Positions 1 through 6,427 of a stretch of 11,169 bases of DNA are shown here, in pieces. The stretch comes from an uncultured Mollicutes bacterium. GTDB lineage: Bacteria > Bacillota_I > Bacilli_A > RFN20 > CAG-826. The notes under the pieces are model-generated. The model had not been told where the DNA came from. It ran no database searches and saw only the letters and a list, made by a program, of their open reading frames with translations. The position numbers were made by a program, and so were the translations under genes. Each line of letters begins with the position of its first letter. Position 1 is the stretch's first letter. Where the stretch lies: contig URTN01000012.1 of NCBI GenBank assembly GCA_900550795.1, positions 1-11,169 on the forward strand. The letters run 5' to 3'.

Positions 1-4
1 CTAT

Positions 5-34
5 ATTATACATAAAATTATTAAACCGTGTAAA
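5..34 (-). promoter_or_regulatory. Sigma-A-type promoter firing out of the left edge
   Basis: Reading the minus strand, TTTACA (34-29) is followed after 18 bases by a perfect TATAAT (10-5). This fits a vegetative -35/-10 pair. The gene it serves would lie beyond position 1. It sits just after the terminator at 60-99, which is where a promoter for the next same-strand gene is expected. Confidence 0.55.
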
Positions 35-49
35 TATTTTGCACAGTTT
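23..49. promoter_or_regulatory. 27-bp dyad over the left-edge promoter, candidate operator
   Basis: An interrupted palindrome is centred on position 36: AAAC/GTTT outer arms (23-26 and 46-49), GTG/CAC (28-30 and 42-44) and AAA/TTT (32-34 and 38-40). Ten of thirteen positions are Watson-Crick pairs. It covers the -35 hexamer at 29-34, where a repressor would block RNA polymerase. It does not match the standard Rex, CcpA or CRP/FNR boxes in spacing. The binding protein is unknown. Confidence 0.4.
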
Positions 50-59
50 CAAAAATACA

Positions 60-99
60 AATAAAAATACCCCTCCACCTATTTTTAGGATTTGGGGTA
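60..99 (-). terminator. Intrinsic terminator after the DUF2804 gene
   Basis: On the minus strand TACCCC (99-94) pairs with GGGGTA (73-68). A short inner CCT/AGG pairing lies inside it and a T-rich run (67-60 and beyond) follows. A second TACCCC at 118-113 could pair with the same GGGGTA as an alternative fold. It lies about 40 bases beyond the stop codon of the gene at 141-1172. The outer stem is only 6 bp with an internal loop, so it may be of moderate strength. Confidence 0.6.
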
Positions 100-140
100 C
101 AGTTAAAATTTCGGGGTAGATATATAAAGCGATTATCAAA

Positions 141-1172
141 TTACCATCTATTATGGACCCGCTCGGCAAACCCTAATAAATCCTTAACAATGACCATCTT
201 GCCATCTAGAAGTAGTTTTCCATTAAATAATCCAAATACCTGATGTTGCCTAGATTCAATAATCAAAGCAGAAGAAATTGCCTTCCTATCTAAAATAGGG
301 GTGAATTCAAGATCAACTTCTCCAGTTGGAGAACGGAATTTCCATTTACCTAGATAATCAAAATTGCCATTCTTCTTTAAAGGAATATCCATCCTTACTT
401 CCCTTATCTTATAAGAAGAATCTCCATAATAGATAATATTCTCGCTGGCAGCTTTAGTATCGCCAAATCCATAGCCAAAATTAAATCCAATCTTGACTCC
501 ATCCATAATAGAAGATAAAGAAGACCAATACCAGGTAGAAGAATATTCCCACACCCCTCTTCCCCAGTCTAATACTCCATAAGTCGAGCCATTCAAATCG
601 ATATATTTATCGCCTATTTTTGCATATCCTCCAGAAGAAAGGAGGTTAATTTTCTGGTTATAATAGAATCTATGTGGTTTCTTAAATGGAGTTGCGATTA
701 CTAAGGTATCATCAATAGTAGGAGTCAAAATAACATCACATCTAAACGAATTACCCTTCTTATCAAAATTAGGGTAATAAGCCTTTAGATGTCTTTTATT
801 TCCTTCTAAAACAAAAGAAATACTTACTTTGCCTAATGAATAAGAGACATCACCTTCACTTGAGTTTGAAGGCATATTAATCTTGCCAAGAGGGAACCAT
901 CCCATCTTGCTTCTAGTTATTTCTTTTTTGGAATTAAAATCCAAATAGGAAATAGAAAGCATCGACATATAGCCATTATCTGCAATAGTAAGGGCAATCC
1001 CATTATCCTTATTGCCGACATAATAATAATCCCATTCCTTAATTAGGAATTTGGGGGCATTTATCATCTTCCTATCATACTTCTTAACTAGTTTTTTAGC
1101 ATATCCAGGCTCAGCTAGATTGCCATCTTTGTCCAATAAAGGACCTTCATTCATGTAGTGATCAATTTCCAT
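141..1172 (-). CDS. DUF2804 domain-containing protein
   Basis: A 343-residue protein that matches the DUF2804 family over its whole length, judged from remembered family features. These are the early PLLDKDGNL segment (about residues 11-19), the central GVLDWGRGVW block (about 199-208), FNFGYGFGDT (about 229-238), FTPILDR (about 287-293), and the closing LLGFAERVHNRW. No signal peptide or membrane segment is visible, so it is probably cytosolic. The protein is rich in Trp, Tyr and beta-prone stretches. The family's biochemical role is not established, and none is assigned here. The start gives the usual family N-terminus. No Shine-Dalgarno sequence precedes it, and a TATAAT lies only six bases upstream, suggesting a leaderless message. 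It is separated from the hydrogenase operon by a terminator, so it is likely a monocistronic unit. Confidence 0.85.
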   Translation of the reverse strand: MEIDHYMNEGPLLDKDGNLAEPGYAKKLVKKYDRKMINAPKFLIKEWDYYYVGNKDNGIALTIADNGYMSMLSISYLDFNSKKEITRSKMGWFPLGKINMPSNSSEGDVSYSLGKVSISFVLEGNKRHLKAYYPNFDKKGNSFRCDVILTPTIDDTLVIATPFKKPHRFYYNQKINLLSSGGYAKIGDKYIDLNGSTYGVLDWGRGVWEYSSTWYWSSLSSIMDGVKIGFNFGYGFGDTKAASENIIYYGDSSYKIREVRMDIPLKKNGNFDYLGKWKFRSPTGEVDLEFTPILDRKAISSALIIESRQHQVFGLFNGKLLLDGKMVIVKDLLGFAERVHNRW

Positions 1173-1178
1173 ATCTAA

Positions 1179-1207
1179 ATTATAAAAAGGCTAGAGAGCC
1201 TTTTAAA
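1179..1207 (-). promoter_or_regulatory. Candidate promoter of the DUF2804 gene, inside the operon terminator
   Basis: On the minus strand TTTAAA (1207-1202) and a perfect TATAAT (1184-1179) are 17 bases apart. Transcription would start at or within a base or two of the ATG at 1172-1170. The -35 lies in the terminator loop and the -10 in its T-run. The -35 matches the consensus at four of six bases. The spacing and the lack of a ribosome site support it, but it is inferred from sequence alone. Confidence 0.45.
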
Positions 1208-1220
1208 GCCCATCTAGCCT
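1181..1220 (-). terminator. Intrinsic terminator of the rex-adhE-hydrogenase operon
   Basis: AGGCTAGA (1220-1213) and TCTAGCCT (1195-1188) form a perfect 8-bp stem with a 17-base loop on the minus strand. TTTTTATA (1187-1180) follows immediately. It begins nine bases after the stop codon of the 195-residue gene, and is the expected 3' end of the long transcript. Confidence 0.8.
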
Positions 1221-1228
1221 AAATTGTC

Positions 1229-1816
1229 TTATTTTTGCTTTGGAAGCGCCCCAAGAGGCTTAAGCATGTTATTTGATAATATAACTGCTGCCTTATCATC
1301 TTTTGGGGAATCATCTTTGTTATCCAATGATACGAATAAATCAAAGAAATTAATTAAATTACCAATTAATCCTGGCAAAGGGGATTTATCTTTCATGTTG
1401 AAGGAAGCTAGTTCAATCAAAGAGAAGATGAATTTAGCCACCACTTCAAAATTACGCTTGCCAATAATAGAAATCATTTTAAGTTCTACATCATTTAGCT
1501 TTTCTAAATCATCATAGCCATAGGAATTCTTTTGGTTACTAGTCTCTGCTACATAACGTAGATAATCGCTTTCTTCCTTGTTGGTAAAATTATAGAAGAA
1601 TACGGCCTGGTCATGACTCATTCCCCCATAACTAGAAGCAATTTCCATCATTGTCTGCATGGTAATCATGGCAAACGCACGGCAGAAATTCTTGTCGCTA
1701 GAAGAGAATTCGTCTTTTTGGATACCCTTGTCGAATTGCTTAAAGAATGCACACAAAGCCAAATCGACATTGGAATAAGAGGCAAATGCTTGTTTTTCAA
1801 TATCTAGTTTTTCCAT
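1229..1816 (-). CDS. Uncharacterised 195-residue protein, last gene of the hydrogenase operon
   Basis: I do not recognise a family. The protein is mostly helix-prone, with no signal peptide and no convincing membrane span. It has only two cysteines (about residues 22 and 45), so it is not an iron-sulfur protein. A run of aromatic and hydrophobic residues at about 41-77 (containing MITMQTMMEIASSYGG) and a second hydrophobic stretch at about 124-163 could form a helical bundle. The acidic-basic segment at about 165-176 looks like a linker. Its ATG overlaps the hydrogenase stop as TAATG, a hallmark of translational coupling, and a terminator follows directly. The placement suggests an accessory of the hydrogenase or of the sensing pair, but that is inference only. 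A TerB-like or lineage-specific helical protein are possibilities I could not confirm. Confidence 0.75.
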   Translation of the reverse strand: MEKLDIEKQAFASYSNVDLALCAFFKQFDKGIQKDEFSSSDKNFCRAFAMITMQTMMEIASSYGGMSHDQAVFFYNFTNKEESDYLRYVAETSNQKNSYGYDDLEKLNDVELKMISIIGKRNFEVVAKFIFSLIELASFNMKDKSPLPGLIGNLINFFDLFVSLDNKDDSPKDDKAAVILSNNMLKPLGALPKQK

Positions 1817-3264
1817 TATTTAATCTCGCAGATAGAAGGATCGGCCATGGAATTAGAAACTGCATCCTTAATTGTAGTTTCTTTTGATTCATGCCCATAT
1901 TTATCAACGCTAGCGGCATCTCTAACTTCATGAGTCAAACAAGATGGGCCACCAATACATCCGCCAGGGCAAGCCATACCTTCGATGAAGTTGCCTTGTA
2001 ATCTACCCATCTTGGCTTGGGTAAGGGCAATCTTGCATTGATCTAGGCCACTACAGGCAACTGGTTTGACTTCAAAGTCGATATTTTGTTCTTTTAAGGC
2101 TTCCTTAACGGCATCGCTAAGTCCGCCACATCTAGCAAATATCCTGCCAAAATAAGAAGCATTGTCTAATGGCTTTTCTTCTAAAGCGGTCAAGTCGACA
2201 TTAAGGGCATCTAGAAGAGCCTGCAATTCTTCAAAAGTAATGACACAATCGATATATGGGGAACTCTCTTCCCTAAACATTTCCATCTTTTTGGCAATGC
2301 AAGGTCCGACAAATACAGTTTTGGCGGTAGGATCGGTTTGCTTGATATATTTAGCAATGGCAGCCATTGGGGATAAGTTTTTGCTAACCTTTCCCTTTAA
2401 TTCAGGGAAGCTAGTCTCGACATATCTAACAAAAGCTGGGCAACAGCTAGAGGTACAGAATTTTTCTTCCGCTAAATCCTTAGCCTCGTTAAGTGCAACC
2501 ATATCAGCACCCAAGGCAGCTTCGATAACATCGGTAAAGCCGATTTTCTTTATTCCAGTTATTACTTGTCCTAATTTAGCATAATGGAATTGGCTTGAAA
2601 TTGATGGGGCGACAATCATATAGGCTTTATAATTCTTGCCGTTTTCTGCCCCTTTCATTATATCGATACACTTAGTGATATAGCTTTTGTCCATAATCGC
2701 ACCGAATGGGCAAGAATATGAGCATTGCCCGCATCTAGTGCATTTAGATTCATCGATTTCAGTGATGCCATCTTCCCTAGGGTGGATTGCATTGATCTTA
2801 CATGCAGCTTCGCATGGCCTTTTCTTGTTGATAATGGCACCGAATGGGCAGGCTTTTGCACAAAGTCCGCAGTTAACGCATTTGGTTTTGTCAATCCTAG
2901 CCCTTAAATCATCGCCAAAGCTAATCGCGTTGCGGTGGCAATTCTGGGCACATCTATGGGCTAAACAACACCTACACATATCAGTAACAGTAATCCCACC
3001 GAATGGACATTCATCGCAAGCGGCCTCTATTACTTCTAATAGGTTTGGATTGGCCTTGTCTCCACCAAGGGCAAGCTTGATTCTATCTTCTACAATTGCC
3101 CTTTCCCTATAGACACAACATCTCATCGTGGCTTTTGGGCCAGGAGAAATAACCTTTGGGATATCATGGATATTTTCATCTAATGTCCCATTATAGTAAT
3201 TAAGCGCGACTTCTTTTAAGACCTTGTATTTAAGTTCTTGTACCAAAGTGTCAAATTTATTCAT
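1816..3264 (-). CDS. [FeFe] hydrogenase, group B type, ferredoxin-linked
   Basis: A 482-residue iron hydrogenase that likely makes H2 from reduced ferredoxin in the cytosol. The N-terminal part is very Cys-rich: CC at 49-50, CxxC at 83-86, and a cluster at 97-109. Two ferredoxin [4Fe-4S] motifs follow (C129, C132, C135, C139 and C175, C178, C181, C185), with CEAAC between them at 151-155. The H-cluster domain holds all three signature loops: SSCCP (272-276), GPCIAKK (320-326) and ACPGGCIGGP (431-440), giving C275, C322, C432 and C436 as H-cluster ligands and C274 as the proton-relay cysteine. The second loop has Gly where classic group A enzymes have Met. The architecture and the remembered sequence pattern fit the group B1/B3 family. 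A GGAG-type ribosome site precedes the start, eleven bases after the phosphatase stop. Maturases HydE, HydF and HydG are not in the window. Confidence 0.93.
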   Translation of the reverse strand: MNKFDTLVQELKYKVLKEVALNYYNGTLDENIHDIPKVISPGPKATMRCCVYRERAIVEDRIKLALGGDKANPNLLEVIEAACDECPFGGITVTDMCRCCLAHRCAQNCHRNAISFGDDLRARIDKTKCVNCGLCAKACPFGAIINKKRPCEAACKINAIHPREDGITEIDESKCTRCGQCSYSCPFGAIMDKSYITKCIDIMKGAENGKNYKAYMIVAPSISSQFHYAKLGQVITGIKKIGFTDVIEAALGADMVALNEAKDLAEEKFCTSSCCPAFVRYVETSFPELKGKVSKNLSPMAAIAKYIKQTDPTAKTVFVGPCIAKKMEMFREESSPYIDCVITFEELQALLDALNVDLTALEEKPLDNASYFGRIFARCGGLSDAVKEALKEQNIDFEVKPVACSGLDQCKIALTQAKMGRLQGNFIEGMACPGGCIGGPSCLTHEVRDAASVDKYGHESKETTIKDAVSNSMADPSICEIK

Positions 3265-3275
3265 TTTCCTTCTCC

Positions 3276-4454
3276 CTAGAAATACCTTACTTCGATATGT
3301 TTTCCTAATTCTTTTAGTTTCAAGGCTAGGTTATCGATTATCTGCATCTTCATCTTGAAGGAGATATGATACCTTTCGTCTTGGTGGGCTGGGTTAACGG
3401 CACATCCGACATAGAATTTGATGTCGGTGGCTTCTTCTAGAAGCAATCTAGCAATCCTAGATGCCCCATCTTCTTTATAAGACCAATCAAAATAGCATTT
3501 GTTCTTATCTTGATAGTCTTTAGCGTAGAACAATACCTTGTTCAGGGTAATTATACCCTCTGTTGCAAGATCTATCCCATCAATATGTGAAATTGGTGGA
3601 ATTTCTTCATCGATATAATCAAGACCGCCCCCAACATCGGTATGAAGATATCTAGCAACAATCGAACAAGTAGTACCGCCACATACAATATGGGGATTAT
3701 CATCATTTAGGAAAGTCGATAACATCATTTCATCATCGTCCTTATTCGTGGCTGGTCCGACTAATAATGATACTTTCTTCCTTTCCCTTCTTCTTACTAC
3801 TAAAGAAGAAGTGTCATCCCCCGGACGACGATTATAGAGCAAATCGCAATGGTCTACTAGGATAGAAGCGAGGTTTTTGGCTGAAATTGAGGGTGAATAT
3901 AGGCTAGTCAGGAATGAAGATATCTCTTCTCTAGTCCAACCAAAGTTTAGCGACTCCCCTACTCCGGCATAAACTGCTCCATCAGAAATAATGGTAAGGC
4001 AATCATCTTCCTTAAAATAAAACGATGCCTTCTTGATTATTTTTCCTTCTACTTCGATAGTTTCGTAATTTAGATGTTTTTCCATTCCATCGCGAATAAA
4101 TATCGGTTCAGGATTATCAAAATTATAGATAACGGCTGAATAATCCTTTTCAATCTTGCAGACTGTGAATGTCGAATAGGCAACATTCCCCCTATCCCTA
4201 GCAATTGGAAGGGTCTTGACCAAAGTCCTAGCCCCTTCTTCAATAGAAAGACCCCCTTCAATCATTCTTGATAACATTGATGAAGTTAATGTTGATAAAA
4301 TGGAGGCAACTACCCCTGAGCCAAGCCCATCTGCCAAAACTAAAGTAGTCGATCCATCTTCCCCGGCTGTTGTCTGGATATGATCGCCACAAAGTTCCTC
4401 TCCCTTATGATTGATGGAGAGATAGCCATATTCTAGTTCGGTATTACTTTCCAT
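3276..4454 (-). CDS. SpoIIE/PP2C-family Ser/Thr phosphatase with an uncharacterised C-terminal domain
   Basis: A 392-residue cytosolic protein. Residues about 1-222 form a PPM/SpoIIE phosphatase domain with the metal-binding acidic residues visible: D24, D42 in LADGLGSG, D158 in ISDGA, and D213-D214 in GDDTS. This predicts metal-dependent dephosphorylation of phospho-Ser/Thr. Residues about 228-392 form a second domain with no role I know. Its marks are VGPATNKDDDE (232-242), CGGTTCSIVARYL (258-270), PPISHIDGIDLATEG (286-300) and VNPAHQDE (353-360). From memory the same two-domain layout accompanies sensory [FeFe] hydrogenases in Clostridia. The start codon lies inside the last codons of the sensory hydrogenase gene (11-base overlap), so the two are probably co-translated and may act as a sensor-effector pair. 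Substrates and the opposing kinase are not visible here. Confidence 0.87.
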   Translation of the reverse strand: MESNTELEYGYLSINHKGEELCGDHIQTTAGEDGSTTLVLADGLGSGVVASILSTLTSSMLSRMIEGGLSIEEGARTLVKTLPIARDRGNVAYSTFTVCKIEKDYSAVIYNFDNPEPIFIRDGMEKHLNYETIEVEGKIIKKASFYFKEDDCLTIISDGAVYAGVGESLNFGWTREEISSFLTSLYSPSISAKNLASILVDHCDLLYNRRPGDDTSSLVVRRRERKKVSLLVGPATNKDDDEMMLSTFLNDDNPHIVCGGTTCSIVARYLHTDVGGGLDYIDEEIPPISHIDGIDLATEGIITLNKVLFYAKDYQDKNKCYFDWSYKEDGASRIARLLLEEATDIKFYVGCAVNPAHQDERYHISFKMKMQIIDNLALKLKELGKHIEVRYF

Positions 4455-6117
4455 CTTCTTTATCGATAGTCTTTGCTAAATTTGTAAGGGCAATTTTGGT
4501 GTTGGCAGCCGATTCGCCTAGCAGTTGGGCAATTTCTTGGACAGCCCTCATATTCTTTTCGATGACTTCCCTAGTTATCTTTTCTGTTTGCTTTGCATCA
4601 TTTAATCTACGTTCATGTTCAAGATGAGTCTGGGTACGGTCCCTAAATATCCCCATGACCGATTTATATCTAGAATCATAAGAAATAGAAGCCTCGACGA
4701 AGAGGTTATATTTCTCTAATGTGATATGGGCACATCTAGTTGGGACATTCCCTAGAGCCAAAGCGAATAATTCACTAGGCAAGATAGTATCGATACTTTT
4801 CCCAATTACGTCGCTAGATTTGATGTTTAGTAACGCACATAATGAAGGATTTACCAACTGGATATCTAGATTTTCATCAGTAACGACAATTCCATTTGGA
4901 GTATTCTCGATTATATCTTCATTAAAAGATTTGGCCTTTTCCATAAGGAAAGGAAGGCACATCTCTAGATTAGCCTTGCCCATTAAGACAGCTTTCGCCT
5001 TTTCTTTGCAGGTAGGATAACCGCAAGAAGCACAGTTTAGTTCATCCTTTTTGGTATATTTGCCTAATTTAAATAGGACTTCTTGGATTTGGGATTCGCT
5101 AAAATTAGCCTCAGGAAGTGAGACAGGGGTAAATTTCTTCGTTAGTTCTTCCTTTTTGTATTCACTAGTCTTGAAATCAAGCTTCCCGGCACTAGATTTA
5201 ATTTCCAATATAGAAGATACTAAAGCCTTCTTGTCTTTTTCAATAGCAGGTCCATTGATGCAGCTACCTTCGCAGCTAGACATCTCGATAAAGCAATTAT
5301 GGACGTCTCCTTTAGCAATGTTTTCAAGTACTTCTATACATTCATCCATACCAGAGAAAGATAGATATTGCCTTGAAGGAGAAGATTTTTCCATTGTATT
5401 CAATACCCCCCCTTCAATCGGGAATAGCCTAGCTTTCGAATGTTCTTCTTTAGTCCCTTCTTTTGCCTCTACTTTAATATTATTAGATGCGAATAATTCG
5501 TCTAGTTCAAGGAAAGTAAGGACGCAATCAGGATTTTTATATCTATCGGCTTCATCTTTTTTAGCAATGCAAGGCCCGATAAATATGACTTTTGCATCAG
5601 GATATCTTTTCTTTATATCAAAAGAATGGGCTTGCATTGGAGACAAAAATGGAGCCAAGCAATTAGATAAGGATGGGTAATGTTTTTCTATTAATAAATT
5701 AATGCTATGGCAGCAAGTAGAGATAATTACATCGTGGCTTGGATCTAAACAATATTCATCATATTGCTTCTTTATAATCGTGGCCCCGATAGCAGTTTCT
5801 TCTGCATCAATAAAGCCTAACTCTAATAAGGCTTTCCTTAAACTTTCAAAAGAAACACCATGGTAAGAAGAGCTAAATGAAGGGGCAATTGAAGCAATGC
5901 ATTTATTGTTTCTAATTAAATCAAGGGCTTTTTGCTTGTCATCCCTAATTACTTTGCAAGATTGGGGGCAAACTGAAAAGCATCTCCCACAAAGTACGCA
6001 TTCATCAAAGATGATGGAAGCTTGCCCATCATGGAACGATATTGATTTGGTTGGGCAGTGTCTAATACATTTATAACAGCTGCGGCAATCGTTTTCTCTA
6101 CTTGTTAATACATGCAT
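4444..6117 (-). CDS. Sensory-type (group C) [FeFe] hydrogenase with PAS domain
   Basis: A 557-residue soluble protein with several modules. Two ferredoxin motifs come first (C11, C14, C17, C21 and C40, C43, C46, C50). An iron-hydrogenase H-cluster domain (about 73-300) follows with loops STCCH (133-137), GPCIAKK (181-187) and SCEGSCINGP (281-290), so all four H-cluster cysteines remain. A four-Cys FeS domain follows (C362, C365, C370, C387), then a PAS domain at about 397-500 and a charged helical tail at 500-557. No histidine kinase, cyclase or other output domain is fused. The family is thought to sense H2 or redox state rather than make H2 in bulk, and the adjoining phosphatase is the likely output. 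His137 replaces the usual Pro after the first-loop cysteines. AGGTG five bases before the ATG supports the start. It resembles the PAS hydrogenase of hfs-type clusters (recalled, not searched). Confidence 0.9.
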   Translation of the reverse strand: MHVLTSRENDCRSCYKCIRHCPTKSISFHDGQASIIFDECVLCGRCFSVCPQSCKVIRDDKQKALDLIRNNKCIASIAPSFSSSYHGVSFESLRKALLELGFIDAEETAIGATIIKKQYDEYCLDPSHDVIISTCCHSINLLIEKHYPSLSNCLAPFLSPMQAHSFDIKKRYPDAKVIFIGPCIAKKDEADRYKNPDCVLTFLELDELFASNNIKVEAKEGTKEEHSKARLFPIEGGVLNTMEKSSPSRQYLSFSGMDECIEVLENIAKGDVHNCFIEMSSCEGSCINGPAIEKDKKALVSSILEIKSSAGKLDFKTSEYKKEELTKKFTPVSLPEANFSESQIQEVLFKLGKYTKKDELNCASCGYPTCKEKAKAVLMGKANLEMCLPFLMEKAKSFNEDIIENTPNGIVVTDENLDIQLVNPSLCALLNIKSSDVIGKSIDTILPSELFALALGNVPTRCAHITLEKYNLFVEASISYDSRYKSVMGIFRDRTQTHLEHERRLNDAKQTEKITREVIEKNMRAVQEIAQLLGESAANTKIALTNLAKTIDKEDGK

Positions 6118-6135
6118 AAATTCACCTAGAAAGAA

Positions 6136-6167
6136 AATAAGGCAGCGAATAAATTCGCCACCTTATT
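6136..6167 (-). terminator. Strong intercistronic hairpin, possible attenuator
   Basis: Minus-strand bases 6167-6154 and 6149-6136 pair over 14 positions (12 Watson-Crick and two G-U) with a TTTA loop. TTCTTTCT (6135-6128) follows. The ribosome site of the sensory hydrogenase begins at 6127, so there is no room for a promoter between hairpin and gene. It could partly terminate transcription or protect an mRNA end, giving unequal levels of the rex-adhE-ferredoxin and hydrogenase parts. The T-run contains Cs, so termination would be incomplete. Confidence 0.6.
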
Positions 6168-6169
6168 AA

Positions 6170-6427
6170 TTATTTAGTTAATGGGACGATAGTATCCTCG
6201 AACAAAGATGCAACTTTATCTTTGGTAATGCCAGTGATGATTTCTCCGTTAATTTTAAACGTGACTCCATCATGACCGCATTGGCCTAGACAAAACGCAG
6301 CCTTCAATTCAACTTTATCGTTAAGCCCGAAACGCATTATTTGGTTTCTAGCTTCTTCAATTACATCGCGAGATCCCTTTAAATGACAAGAACTTCCGAC
6401 GCAGATAGAAACTTCGACTTTTTCCAT
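6170..6427 (-). CDS. Small thioredoxin-like [2Fe-2S] ferredoxin (NuoE C-terminal-like)
   Basis: An 85-residue protein matching the thioredoxin-like [2Fe-2S] fold found at the C-terminus of NuoE/HydC/HndA subunits. The four ligands are C9, C14, C46 and C50, in the pattern C-x4-C, a 31-residue gap, then C-x3-C. The helical N-terminal domain of full-length NuoE-type proteins is absent, and this stand-alone short form is complete at both ends. It probably carries electrons to or from one of the two hydrogenases, or acts with the sensory one. No NADH/FMN-binding partner subunit is encoded nearby, so an NADH-linked bifurcating complex cannot be inferred. Its ATG overlaps the adhE stop as TAATG, with AAAGGT as the likely ribosome site. 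From memory, such a protein precedes the PAS hydrogenase in related clusters. Confidence 0.88.
   Translation of the reverse strand: MEKVEVSICVGSSCHLKGSRDVIEEARNQIMRFGLNDKVELKAAFCLGQCGHDGVTFKINGEIITGITKDKVASLFEDTIVPLTK

Noticed and set aside
39..67. Plus-strand promoter TTGCAC ... TAAAAA
   Set aside because: The -10 is poor and it would fire into the terminator and antisense to DUF2804, with no plus-strand gene to serve.
4444..4640. Histidine kinase or cyclase output domain on the sensory hydrogenase
   Set aside because: The roughly 57 residues after the PAS domain are only a helical tail, with no H-box, ATP-binding or GGDEF motif, and the stop codon is clean.
5051..5680. 209-codon open frame on the plus strand opposite the sensory hydrogenase
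   Set aside because: It lies wholly antisense to a gene with conserved cysteine motifs, shows no family signature of its own, and is a compositional shadow. Similar plus-strand frames at 2162-2584, 2687-3112, 4721-5020, 7483-7758 and 8429-8785 were dropped for the same reason.
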